Under the pieces are notes generated by a model that worked only from the letters and a program-made list of their open reading frames with translations, was not told the DNA's origin and ran no database searches. Shown piece by piece: positions 6,619 to 13,137 of a DNA stretch of 13,137 nt. Both the position numbers and the translations under genes were made by a program. The DNA is taken from positions 1 through 13,137 of the forward strand of contig JADCBH010000083.1 in NCBI GenBank assembly GCA_020253595.1. The letters are read 5' to 3'. Each line of letters begins with the position of its first letter. The first letter of the stretch is position 1. The DNA is from Brevundimonas sp. Lineage in GTDB: Bacteria > Pseudomonadota > Alphaproteobacteria > Caulobacterales > Caulobacteraceae.

Positions 6619-7911
6619 ATGCGCGAGGGTAGATTGTCGGTGGAACCTGCAAACCTTAGCTACGACGTCGTAGTTGTCGGCGGTGGATCGGCAGGAGTGG
6701 CGGCCGCTGTCGGGGCGGCTGCGACGGGCGCGCGCACCTTGCTCCTTGAGCGTTATGGTTTCCTCGGCGGCGCCGCAACAACATCGAATGTCCTCGCATA
6801 TTGTGGCCTTTACGCCCAAGGCGGCTCAAGGCCTGAGCCTGTCGTCGCGGGTGTTGCAACACAGGTGATCGAAGCGCTGACAAGGCTCGGCATCGAAGCG
6901 GGCCCGATTAGCTCTCCCAGCGGCAATTGGATCCTTCGGCTTGAATGCGAACCGCTCAAGCTGGCGCTTGATCATGTCCTTCACCGATCCGGCGCGGACG
7001 TTCTCCTGCACGCGCCGGTAGTGGCGGCGTCGATGGATGGCGCTTGCATAAAAAGTGTCACAGTCGCTGATCTCGGCAAGAGTTTTTGCGTCTCAGCGCG
7101 GTCCTTCGTGGATGCCAGTGGTGACGCGGTGCTTTCAGCTGCCGCAGGGGCGCCCATGCAAGGCGGATATGACAGCGAAAGGCCCCGACAGCCTGGCTCC
7201 TTGCCAATAAGAATCGGTGGCATATCCGATACAGGTCCTGACAGATCCGCCTTACGGCAGGCTATTGCAAAACTCCAATACACCTCGAATGAGAATGGCG
7301 CCGCAATACGCCGCGATGGTGGCATTGTGTTACGGCTTCCGATGTCCAACGAAATGTGGTGGATGGTGGTGGATGTCGAAACGGGCGACGGAAGTGCTCT
7401 GGCGAAGACACGCGCAGAAACGCTGGGGCGCGAATTGGCATGGCGCTGCGTTGAAGCGCTTCGCTCTGACGTGCCGGGCTGTGAGGGAGCCTATCTGCTT
7501 TCAGCTGGCCCACAGATTGGCATCAGGGATAGTCGCCAAGTGCTGCCGCGAAGGAAAATCACGTCTCGCATGATCACTGAAGGCGAGGATCCGCCGGATT
7601 CGATAGGTCGCGGCGGTTGGCCGATGGAAGTGCATCGGGGCCTCGGGAAGTGCACCTATCAGCCTGTCGGCGGTGCCGGATACTTTGGTATTCCCTATTC
7701 GGCGATCAGGGCAGATGGTCTTGAGAACCTCTGGCTTGGTGGTCGGGTCATCGGCTGTGAGGCAGAAGCGTACGGTTCGATAAGGGTCATGGGCACAGCC
7801 TTTGCAACCGGTCACGCTGCCGGCGTGGCGGCGGCATGCCAGGCAGATGCCCAAAATCATTCGTCCTCAATCGTGCGGGTGCGCCTCTCTGAGCAGGGAG
7901 CTATCCTTTGA
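6619..7911 (+). CDS. FAD-dependent oxidoreductase (FAD_oxidored family)
   Basis: 430 residues. The N-terminal Rossmann dinucleotide fold is clear: VVVVGGGSAGVAAA at about 17-30, with E44 (LLLE) as the likely ribose-binding acid, followed by the GFLGG loop at 47-51. Internal features typical of this flavoprotein family are FVDASGDAVL at 163-172 and GIRDSRQ at 301-307. The C-terminal FAD-binding end is NLWLGGRVIG at 370-379 followed by GTAFATGHAAGVAAA. The substrate cannot be read from the sequence. Lying ahead of pcaHG on the same strand, it may oxidise an aromatic or hydroaromatic precursor of protocatechuate (inference). The start is uncertain: ATG 6619 has no clear ribosome-binding site, whereas GAGGG at 6625-6629 precedes a TTG (6634) and a GTG (6640) in frame. 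The Rossmann motif lies downstream of all three. Confidence 0.85.
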   Translation: MREGRLSVEPANLSYDVVVVGGGSAGVAAAVGAAATGARTLLLERYGFLGGAATTSNVLAYCGLYAQGGSRPEPVVAGVATQVIEALTRLGIEAGPISSPSGNWILRLECEPLKLALDHVLHRSGADVLLHAPVVAASMDGACIKSVTVADLGKSFCVSARSFVDASGDAVLSAAAGAPMQGGYDSERPRQPGSLPIRIGGISDTGPDRSALRQAIAKLQYTSNENGAAIRRDGGIVLRLPMSNEMWWMVVDVETGDGSALAKTRAETLGRELAWRCVEALRSDVPGCEGAYLLSAGPQIGIRDSRQVLPRRKITSRMITEGEDPPDSIGRGGWPMEVHRGLGKCTYQPVGGAGYFGIPYSAIRADGLENLWLGGRVIGCEAEAYGSIRVMGTAFATGHAAGVAAACQADAQNHSSSIVRVRLSEQGAIL

Positions 7912-8050
7912 TTGCGCGTGGGTCTTGTCTGCCTGCAGCAGCGCTTCGTCGCGCGAGGGCGCATAGGCATGACACACAGCTTCCAGCACACCAGGAAGCA
8001 TCATCGCGCATCGCCCGCACCATTCCTGAGCTGCCATAGAGGAAAACGGC
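7912..8050. other. Gap between FAD oxidoreductase and pcaH
   Basis: 139 bases without a gene in the plus direction. Minus-strand frames are open across it but have no recognisable product. The last bases carry a good ribosome-binding site for pcaH, AGAGGA at 8038-8043, seven bases before the ATG. No terminator-like hairpin with a T-tract is seen, so read-through transcription from the FAD gene into pcaHG is possible. Confidence 0.5.
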
Positions 8051-8776
8051 ATGAGCCTCGATCACGAATTCATCCAGCGCGACTATAGCCAGCATCCGCC
8101 AGCGATAACGCCGCTCTATAAGACCAGCGCCTATCGCGGGCCGACAAGACCTCTTTGGTCGCTGCAGACATCTTTATCCGATGTCACAGGCCCGCTCTTT
8201 GGTCCGAATGAACTTTGTCCGCTCGATAATGACCTTATCCGCAACTACGCGACATCGGGTGATCCAGTGGGCGAGAGGATCATCGTTCATGGCCGTGTGC
8301 TGGACGCGCATGCGCGCCCCATGCAGGGAGTTCTGGTGGAGTTTTGGCAAGCCAATGCATCCGGCCGCTATCGCCACCGCAATGATACCTATATCGGGGC
8401 AATCGATCCGAATTTCGGCGGCTGCGGGCGCTGCCTGACCGATGCCGAGGGCCGCTATGGTTTCCGTACCGTCAAGCCCGGTCCATACCCTTTCCGCAAT
8501 CGCCTGAATGACTGGCGCCCGGCGCATATCCACTTCTCAGTTTTCGGTGTGGGCTTCGCCCAACGCCTGATCACTCAGATGTATTTTGAAGGTGATCCGC
8601 TTATTCGGCATGACAGCATCATCAACACAATCTCTGACGCCGCTTCGCGCGAAAGGCTCGTGGCGCGACTTGATCTCGATGCTGCCGTGCCACTCGATAC
8701 GCTGGCCTATCGCTGGGATATCGTCTTGCGCGGTATGCGGGCGACACTTTTCGAAAACAAACTTCCAGGAAGCTGA
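8051..8776 (+). CDS. pcaH: Protocatechuate 3,4-dioxygenase, beta subunit
   Basis: 241 residues, the usual size for PcaH. The enzyme is a cytoplasmic non-haem Fe(III) intradiol dioxygenase that converts protocatechuate and O2 to 3-carboxy-cis,cis-muconate in the beta-ketoadipate pathway. The beta subunit carries the iron. All four ligands are present with canonical spacing: Y107 (GRYRH), Y146 (GPYPF), H159 and H161 (RPAHIHFS). The intervals 39, 13 and 2 equal those of Tyr408, Tyr447, His460 and His462 in the Pseudomonas putida enzyme. R157 matches the conserved active-site arginine. The N-terminal RDY..HPPA and the WQANA.GRYRH core are also family-typical. The ATG at 8051 has a strong ribosome-binding site (AGAGGA, 7-base spacer). 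The gene is followed after six bases by pcaG, as expected for co-translated subunits. Confidence 0.96.
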   Translation: MSLDHEFIQRDYSQHPPAITPLYKTSAYRGPTRPLWSLQTSLSDVTGPLFGPNELCPLDNDLIRNYATSGDPVGERIIVHGRVLDAHARPMQGVLVEFWQANASGRYRHRNDTYIGAIDPNFGGCGRCLTDAEGRYGFRTVKPGPYPFRNRLNDWRPAHIHFSVFGVGFAQRLITQMYFEGDPLIRHDSIINTISDAASRERLVARLDLDAAVPLDTLAYRWDIVLRGMRATLFENKLPGS

Positions 8777-8782
8777 GCTACC

Positions 8783-9418
8783 ATGATTGCCCAGAACGAG
8801 CTCGGCTATCTGCCAGAAACGCCATCCCAAACAGCGGGTCCCTATGTCCATATCGGTCTCATTCCGGGTCAGGCTGGATTCGAAATCTTCAAGAACAACC
8901 TCGGCACGATGCGCCTGAAAACAGACACGAAGGGCGAGCGCATCCGCATTAAGGGCCGCATCTTCGACGGCACCGGCGCCATCCTGCGTGATGCGCTGGT
9001 GGAGATCTGGCAGGCTGATGCCCAAGGCCGCTTCAACCATCCCGCCGATAGACAGCAAGGGCCGCGTGATGAGAGCTTCCGTGGCTGGGGGCGCGTCGGC
9101 ACGGATTTTGAGACTGGCCTTTGGTCTTTCGATACCATCAAGCCTGGGCGCATCGCCGGCCGTCGCGATCATCAACGTTTGGCGCCGTATATATCGCTTT
9201 GGATTGTTGCGCGCGGTCTCAACTTCGGCCTCGCCACTCGTCTTTACTTCGAGGATGAAGCGAAAGCGAATGCAGAAGGTCCCGTGCTCCGAAGCATTGA
9301 ACCGCCCAGTCGCCGCCAAACGCTGATTGCACGGCGAGAGATGCGCGACGGTCTGATTTCCCATGTCATGGACATCCACTTGCAGGGGCAGAACGAAACC
9401 GTTTTCTTCGATGTATAG
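8783..9418 (+). CDS. pcaG: Protocatechuate 3,4-dioxygenase, alpha subunit
   Basis: 211 residues, close to the usual ~200. PcaG pairs with PcaH in the (alpha-beta-Fe) dioxygenase and supplies part of the active-site wall but no iron ligand. The signature LPETPSQTAGPYVHIGL at 10-26 is present, with P20 and Y21 matching the Pro-Tyr that line the substrate pocket. VEIWQADAQGRF follows at 73-84, ARG at 143-145 contains the substrate-carboxylate arginine, and DEAKANAEGPVL and the C-terminal ETVFFDV match the family. The ligand positions of the beta subunit are replaced here (F84, Y136, S138), as expected for alpha. The common APHI segment reads APYI. AGGAAG at the end of pcaH (8767-8772) is a plausible ribosome-binding site. 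The stop lies 20 bases from that of the convergent LysR gene, with no terminator visible between. Confidence 0.96.
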   Translation: MIAQNELGYLPETPSQTAGPYVHIGLIPGQAGFEIFKNNLGTMRLKTDTKGERIRIKGRIFDGTGAILRDALVEIWQADAQGRFNHPADRQQGPRDESFRGWGRVGTDFETGLWSFDTIKPGRIAGRRDHQRLAPYISLWIVARGLNFGLATRLYFEDEAKANAEGPVLRSIEPPSRRQTLIARREMRDGLISHVMDIHLQGQNETVFFDV

Positions 9419-9438
9419 GGAAAAGTATATCTCAGTCC

Positions 9439-10335
9439 TTACCCTGCCGACTCCCTTTCCGCCAGCGCCACCCTGATTGCTGCTTCAAGATCGGAAACTC
9501 TGCGAGATCGGGGCTGATCGCGATTCCAGTGCAGATAAACCCCAAAGCGCGCGGCATGACGGATCGGCAGCACACGCAAATTCAGGGGCGCGTCCATGGC
9601 CGTGAATTCATCAACAAGGGCAATGCCCAGGCCTTCACTGGCGAGCGCAATGGCTGATTCAGCAAAGCGCACCCGTGTTGGTACGCGATACGCAAGACCT
9701 GCTCCGCGGAACAGATCATCTACCACTCGCCCATGCGGCGCGTCTGATTGCACCGAAATCAAAGCCTCCTGCGCCAGATCCTCTGCCGTCAATTCGGTCC
9801 GGTTGGCCATGGCATGATTGCTTGGCAGTACAGCGACAAGCTGGCCCTGACCCAGCATAATTGTGCTGAGGGCAGGCATCTCAACAGGAAAGAGCGTCAC
9901 AACGCATTCCCCCGCACCGGATAGCAAGTAATCCGTAACTTGCGCGAGCGACAGGATATCAAGTTTCAACTCCAAAGCTGGATAGGCTGCGTGCACGCGC
10001 GCGAGGGCTCTCGGCACGATGCGGCGGCCGAGACCCGGTGATGCGCCGCAGTGGAATGTTCCTGTCTGGCCCTGGACGATCCGCATCACCGCTCCGGAAA
10101 GACCTTCCATTTGCGCATAGACTTTCTGGATCTCAGCGAAGATGTCATGCGCTTCCCGGGTCGCGATAAGACGGCCGGTACCGCGCTCAAACAATGGGGT
10201 CCGCAATACATCTTCAATCCGCCGGAGCATTCGACTAAGCGCTGGCTGCGAAATCCGAAGCTGACTGGCAGCACCCGTCATGGAGCCAGCGATCATGATG
10301 GCACGAAACGCCTCAATCTGACGCAGGTTGAGCAT
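9439..10335 (-). CDS. LysR-type transcriptional regulator
   Basis: 298 residues, the normal size for the family. An N-terminal winged helix-turn-helix occupies about residues 3-62: FRAIMIAGSMTGAASQL, then ISQPALSRMLRRIE as recognition helix, and LFERGTGRL as the wing. Residues 90-298 form the periplasmic-binding-protein-like effector domain (GLGIALVDEF at about 233-242). The start ATG (10333-10335) has GAGGA nine bases upstream on the minus strand. The gene is convergent with pcaG and divergent from the AroE-like/Bug operon, so it probably controls one or both in response to an aromatic or hydroaromatic acid. It is not recognisably PcaQ or PcaR by sequence alone, so no symbol is given. Confidence 0.93.
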   Translation of the reverse strand: MLNLRQIEAFRAIMIAGSMTGAASQLRISQPALSRMLRRIEDVLRTPLFERGTGRLIATREAHDIFAEIQKVYAQMEGLSGAVMRIVQGQTGTFHCGASPGLGRRIVPRALARVHAAYPALELKLDILSLAQVTDYLLSGAGECVVTLFPVEMPALSTIMLGQGQLVAVLPSNHAMANRTELTAEDLAQEALISVQSDAPHGRVVDDLFRGAGLAYRVPTRVRFAESAIALASEGLGIALVDEFTAMDAPLNLRVLPIRHAARFGVYLHWNRDQPRSRRVSDLEAAIRVALAERESAG

Positions 10336-10408
10336 TGCCTTAAATCCTCATCATGGATTTGGTGATAACATGAGATTGCACGAAAAAATGCGCTCCAAAA
10401 ATCAAGCG

Positions 10409-10438
10409 GTGCCGGCATTCATGAGAAAACATCGGCAC
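10409..10438. promoter_or_regulatory. Inverted repeat, candidate operator near the LysR promoter
   Basis: GTGCCG (10409-10414) and CGGCAC (10433-10438) form a perfect 6-bp inverted repeat with an 18-base spacer. One further G-T and one G-C pair extend it outward. It lies about 75-105 bases upstream of the LysR start, in the region where LysR-type regulators commonly bind between divergent genes. It is not a clean T-N11-A box, so assignment to this regulator is speculative. Confidence 0.3.
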
Positions 10439-10708
10439 TGCTTCCGATATTTGCTTGCGACATTAATATGAACCCGCTTCCCGATAAATCTCGCTTAAGA
10501 AGCGCAGTTAAGCCAGCTTTGCGGCACCTGTCACCAGTGATCCGCATTCGCTCATTACAGTGTCAGGCGGCCGTGGGCGCCGATCAATCCGTTTGGCTGA
10601 TGAACCTGATCTTTGACGCATCGCTAAAAACCTCCGTGAATTCAGGAACCGCAGCGAAGTAGGCATGAATTGCCTTTGTGAACAGTACTTGGGGCCCAGT
10701 GGTCCGGT

Positions 10709-10851
10709 CGCTGCTGTTGGTTCCCGACAGCAGCGTGAATCTGCCCACCAAATATAAGGCTAGTCGTGCGCCCGGAGAGTTTTGGTCCGGGAAGTGGTGG
10801 CATGAATCGTACCACTAGGTCTCGCGGCGCATATCATTACATGAGGTAATG
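10709..10851 (+). ncRNA. Cluster of four stem-loops, candidate structured leader RNA
   Basis: Four separate hairpins lie within 143 bases. 10709-10735 is CGCTGCTGT/ACAGCAGCG, nine perfect pairs extendable by two. 10771-10791 is CCCGGA/TCCGGG with a 9-base loop. 10793-10816 is AGTGGT/ACCACT. 10835-10851 is CATTAC/GTAATG with a 5-base loop, and an outer GCGG/CCGC pairing (10824-10827 with 10852-10855) is possible. No T-tract follows any of them, so they are not simple terminators. The position, 110-250 bases before the AroE-like start on the same strand, suggests a structured 5' leader. It matches no riboswitch class I know. Individual stems of six pairs can arise by chance; the nine-pair stem and the density are the main support. 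Confidence 0.35.
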
Positions 10852-10855
10852 CCGC

Positions 10856-10927
10856 ATGAAAGCTTTGTATCTTGTGCGCGCATCCTCTCGCTACCTAAAC
10901 AAGGCACGGAGTTCATTTTCAGTTTAG
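10856..10927 (+). CDS. Possible 23-residue leader ORF
   Basis: ATG at 10856 is preceded by GAGG at 10844-10847 with an 8-base spacer, a better ribosome-binding site than that of the downstream gene. The frame encodes 23 residues beginning MKALYLVRASSR and ends at TAG 10925-10927, 33 bases before the AroE-like start. The ribosome-binding site lies in the loop and 3' arm of the fourth hairpin (10835-10851), so its access could depend on RNA folding. The peptide has no run of one amino acid that would mark a classical attenuator, and no recognisable motif. It may be fortuitous. Confidence 0.22.
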   Translation: MKALYLVRASSRYLNKARSSFSV

Positions 10928-10960
10928 GGCGTAGCGACGCTGCGAAGGATCCAAGCATTT

Positions 10961-11800
10961 GTGATGAGCCTTCTATCAGGTAACACGACGGTTCTGAGCA
11001 TCCTTGGTGATCCCATCAAGCAGGTGGCGCTCCCGCGCCTCTTTACCCGATATGCCGTTCAGCAGTCGTTGGATGCGACCCTCATTCCGATCCATGTAGC
11101 TGCCGCTGATTTGCCGAGTTTCGCAAGAATGCTGCGAGGCTGGCGAAATTCACCAGGCTGTGTCCTCACCTATCCGCACAAACAGGCCGCAGCGGCCCTG
11201 GTGGATCAAGCGACACCCATCGCAAGGCGGCTTGGCGTCGTGAACCTTATCCGGCGCGAACCAGATGGGCGTCTTATCGGTCATCTCACCGACGGAATCG
11301 GCTTCCTTGTGGCTGCGCATCGTCATGGCTTCACGCCTAAAGGGCAGCGGGCCTTGGTGATCGGCGCAGGCGGGTCTGGCAGCGCCATGGCCTACGCCTT
11401 GGCGGATGCCGGCCTCGAACATCTGGCGGTGCTCGACCTCATTCCAGCACGGCGCGACGCGCTGTTAAGCCTGCTTGCGAAAGAATTCCGCGATCTCGAC
11501 CTCGCGCCTGCGCCCTCTATGCACAAGGAATATGACCTGATTGTCAATGCGACCAGCGTTGGTGCCGATGGCCAGTCGCTTCCCCTTTCCCTGGCGGCTT
11601 ATGGGCAACCAAAGCTGGTCGCCGATGTCGTGACAGAACCTGATATCACGCCGCTGCTTGCTGCCGCCCGCGCCCTGGGCTGTGCCGTCCAGACGGGCAA
11701 GGAAATGGCCCATGGGCAGATCGAGGCGATTGCACAGTTTTTCGGATTGTTGGGTGACACCTCGCCCACCTCGCACGCAGATGGAGTGTTTAGCGCATGA
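10961..11800 (+). CDS. Shikimate/quinate dehydrogenase-family protein (atypical AroE paralogue)
   Basis: 279 residues. The AroE fold is evident: GDPI at 16-19, TYPHK with catalytic-type K74, VVN with N95, LTDGIG with D111 (the partner of the lysine), the NAD(P)-binding GAGGSGSA at 136-143, NATSVGA at 196-202, TPLL at 230-233, and GKEMAHGQ at 246-253. The substrate-pocket residues differ from canonical AroE. The HSxSP segment reads QVALP (residues 21-25), so both shikimate-binding serines are lost, and the asparagine of NVTxPxK is V68. This argues against the housekeeping biosynthetic enzyme and for a paralogue acting on a related hydroaromatic acid. GTG 10961 is taken as start (AAGGA at 10945-10949, 11-base spacer); ATG 10964 is the alternative. 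The stop overlaps the next gene by four bases, so the two are co-translated. Confidence 0.85.
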   Translation: MMSLLSGNTTVLSILGDPIKQVALPRLFTRYAVQQSLDATLIPIHVAAADLPSFARMLRGWRNSPGCVLTYPHKQAAAALVDQATPIARRLGVVNLIRREPDGRLIGHLTDGIGFLVAAHRHGFTPKGQRALVIGAGGSGSAMAYALADAGLEHLAVLDLIPARRDALLSLLAKEFRDLDLAPAPSMHKEYDLIVNATSVGADGQSLPLSLAAYGQPKLVADVVTEPDITPLLAAARALGCAVQTGKEMAHGQIEAIAQFFGLLGDTSPTSHADGVFSA

Positions 11801-12777
11801 GTGCCATTTCTATCACAAGACGCGGATTGGCGGGCCTGGGCGCTGCGGCTTTGTTCGGGGCGCCATCAGCCTGGTCGCAGAGCTTTCCCTCCCGTCCCAT
11901 TCGGCTGATTGTGCCTTATCCTCCAGGTGGCCCAACCGACCTGGCCGCGCGACTCGTTGCCCAAGGGCTTGCGCAGCGCCTGGGACAGAACATCGTGGTG
12001 GAAAACCGAGCTGGTGGGAACGGTGTGGTCGGGACGGATGCCGCGGCAAAAGCGCCGGCCGATGGCTTCACCATCACGGTCGGCAATAACCAGACGCATG
12101 TCACGAACAAGGCGCTCATTGCCAATCTGCCCTATGACCCCACCCGGGATTTCGTACCGCTCGCGGTGATGGTTACCATTCCCGCTGTGCTTGTGGTGCA
12201 TCCGGCTGTGCCGGTGCAGTCTGTCGCTGAACTGATTGCCCTTGCCAAGGCGCAGCCTGGCTTGCTCAGCTACGGTTCCACCGGCAATGGCTCGGCCTCT
12301 CATTTGACGGCGGAGCTTTTTCGGCTGCGTACCGGTGTCGCCATCGAGCACGTCCCCTATCGCGGGACTGCGCAGCTCACGACAGATCTGCTGAGTAACC
12401 GGGTGCAACTTTCTTTCGCGACTCTGCCGAGCGTTTTGCAGCAGGTACAGGCCGGCAGCCTGCGGGTATTGGCCGCCACAGGCAGGGCGCGCGCGCCGCA
12501 ATTGCCGGAAGTGAAGACGCTGTCAGAGCTTGGAATCCCGGTGGAGGCTGAGTCCTGGCTGGCGCTATTCACGCGGGCAGGCACCGCCCCTGAGATTACG
12601 GCGCGGCTTTCGCGCGAGATCATGGCGGTGCTTGACGATCGGCAAATTCAGGAAGGGTTGGCCCAGGTAGGTTTTGCCATGCTGCCGCTCGGTGAGGGGG
12701 AAGCGCGTGGCTTCCTGCAAGCCGAGACCTTGAAGTGGAATAGCGTGGTGGCTGAAGCAAAGGTCACCTTGGACTGA
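11797..12777 (+). CDS. Bug-type (TctC) tripartite tricarboxylate transporter solute-binding protein
   Basis: 326 residues, the standard length for Bug receptors. The N-terminus is an export signal with a twin-arginine-like ITRRG (R8, R9), a hydrophobic stretch, and a likely cleavage near ...SAWS|Q (residue 27). The mature protein shows family features: PIRLIVPYPPGGPTDLAARL at 34-53, VVENRAGGNG, ADGFTI, LSYGSTGNGSASHLTAELF, and EHVPYRGTAQLTTDLL, which lines the carboxylate-binding cleft. It binds a small carboxylate in the periplasm. The membrane components TctA and TctB are not in the window, so it is either an orphan receptor using a distant transporter or a sensor. ATG 11797 overlaps the AroE-like stop codon (ATGA), indicating one operon and suggesting that the bound ligand feeds the same pathway. 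Confidence 0.93.
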   Translation: MSAISITRRGLAGLGAAALFGAPSAWSQSFPSRPIRLIVPYPPGGPTDLAARLVAQGLAQRLGQNIVVENRAGGNGVVGTDAAAKAPADGFTITVGNNQTHVTNKALIANLPYDPTRDFVPLAVMVTIPAVLVVHPAVPVQSVAELIALAKAQPGLLSYGSTGNGSASHLTAELFRLRTGVAIEHVPYRGTAQLTTDLLSNRVQLSFATLPSVLQQVQAGSLRVLAATGRARAPQLPEVKTLSELGIPVEAESWLALFTRAGTAPEITARLSREIMAVLDDRQIQEGLAQVGFAMLPLGEGEARGFLQAETLKWNSVVAEAKVTLD

Positions 12778-13137
12778 TGGGATCGTAGTTGAATCTGCCG
12801 GCAACCACTCTTTGCGGCCAGAGATTGCTGCTGAAATTCTGTGCAGCTTGTATCCAGGGAAGCATAGTGGTGGCTTGGGTAACCGAAAGGCTTATGGCTC
12901 GCCGTAAAGCAAATGCGGCTGAAAAGGAGCCAGACCGCTCAATTTTGATATATCGACCAGCCCCAGCGCGCCCTCTCAACCGTCCTGAAGGCCCTGGACG
13001 CCAGCGGCAGCCTGTCCCGGCTGATGGTGGCGTCTTCGCCGGGGGCTTGCAGCGCGTCACCACACCCTTCTCTTCACCACCTGCACATGCAGCGCCGCCG
13101 CGGGCAAATCCACCGTGGACAGGCTCACATTCCGTGC
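12778..13137. other. Right-edge stretch, possible decayed or partial gene
   Basis: About 180 bases after the Bug gene have no assigned function; they hold a weak hairpin (GCTGC/GCAGC near 12831-12851) and no T-tract terminator. From about 12950 to the window edge the base composition becomes coding-like, with GC-rich third positions in more than one frame. On the minus strand a frame open from the right edge ends with LPAAALHVQVVKRRVW and stops at 13057-13059. Another minus frame (LQAPGEDATISRDRLPL, about 12958-13050) continues the coding-like signal as if after a frameshift. Plus-strand frames are also open to the edge. I recognise no family, and the segment may be a gene cut by the window or a pseudogene. 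Confidence 0.3.

Larger units (their letters stand above)
10336..10960. other. Long divergent intergenic region (LysR / AroE-like operon)
   Basis: About 625 bases between divergent genes, longer than needed for two promoters. The LysR-proximal part (10336-10450) is A/T-richer and has an inverted repeat that could be an operator. The middle (10450-10700) holds nothing I recognise; a 64-codon open frame there has no recognisable motif. The part nearest the AroE-like gene (10709-10851) contains four stem-loops in a row, followed by a possible 23-codon ORF with a good ribosome-binding site. Promoter elements could not be placed with confidence. Confidence 0.5.

Noticed and set aside
7867..8095. 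Two short minus-strand frames between the FAD gene and pcaH
   Set aside because: They overlap real genes on both ends, lack a ribosome-binding site I could see, and match nothing known.
8537..9379. 280-codon minus-strand open frame across pcaH and pcaG
   Set aside because: Shadow of two certain genes on the other strand; no family resemblance.
9419..9438. Shared terminator between convergent pcaG and LysR genes
   Set aside because: The 20-base gap contains no inverted repeat.
11866..12501. 211-codon minus-strand open frame inside the Bug gene
   Set aside because: Antisense to a well-supported solute-binding protein; composition is that of a reverse-frame shadow.
13061..13137. Walker A-like AAAGKST read in one plus-strand frame at the right edge
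   Set aside because: The required first glycine of GxxxxGK[ST] is absent, and the frame is closed by a TGA at 13022-13024 with no start near.

Overview
The window looks like a high-GC proteobacterial chromosome, most likely an alphaproteobacterium. A soil or plant-associated member of the Acetobacteraceae or a rhizobium would fit, but this is a weak inference from GC-rich third codon positions, the protein families and an IS3-type transposase fragment. No rRNA, intact tRNA or CRISPR array is visible.

Layout. (1) Bases 1-295 hold no recognisable gene but contain a strong stem-loop at the left edge. (2) Bases 296-5392 (minus strand) are one very large gene of 1698 codons. It encodes a superfamily 1 helicase fused to a C-terminal PD-(D/E)XK-type nuclease domain of the Vsr/MTES_1575 kind and then to a domain resembling the C-terminal half of GreA/GreB. 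This is the accessory, probably anti-phage, part of the window. (3) Bases 5393-6618 are a scarred junction without an intact gene. They hold two diverged copies of a 49-bp repeat, a tRNA-3'-end-like fragment that may be an old attachment site, and the first ~38 codons of an IS3-family OrfA. (4) Bases 6619-9418 (plus strand) carry an FAD-dependent oxidoreductase and the two subunits of protocatechuate 3,4-dioxygenase (pcaH, pcaG). (5) Bases 9439-10335 (minus strand) encode a LysR-type regulator, tail to tail with pcaG. (6) Bases 10336-10960 are a long intergenic region with four closely spaced stem-loops and a possible 23-codon leader ORF. (7) Bases 10961-12777 (plus strand) are a two-gene operon with ATGA overlap: an atypical shikimate-dehydrogenase-family protein and a Tat/Sec-exported Bug-type (TctC) solute-binding protein. 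(8) Bases 12778-13137 are unresolved.

How the genes may work together (inference). The Bug protein would capture a carboxylate outside the cytoplasm. The AroE-like and FAD enzymes could carry out redox steps on a hydroaromatic or aromatic acid. PcaHG would open the ring of protocatechuate to 3-carboxy-cis,cis-muconate. The LysR protein would sense a pathway intermediate and control the divergent operon, pcaHG or both. The later protocatechuate enzymes (PcaB, PcaC, PcaD) and a dehydroshikimate dehydratase are not in the window, so the route is incomplete here. The helicase-nuclease lies on the other side of the scarred junction and is probably a separately acquired defence gene.
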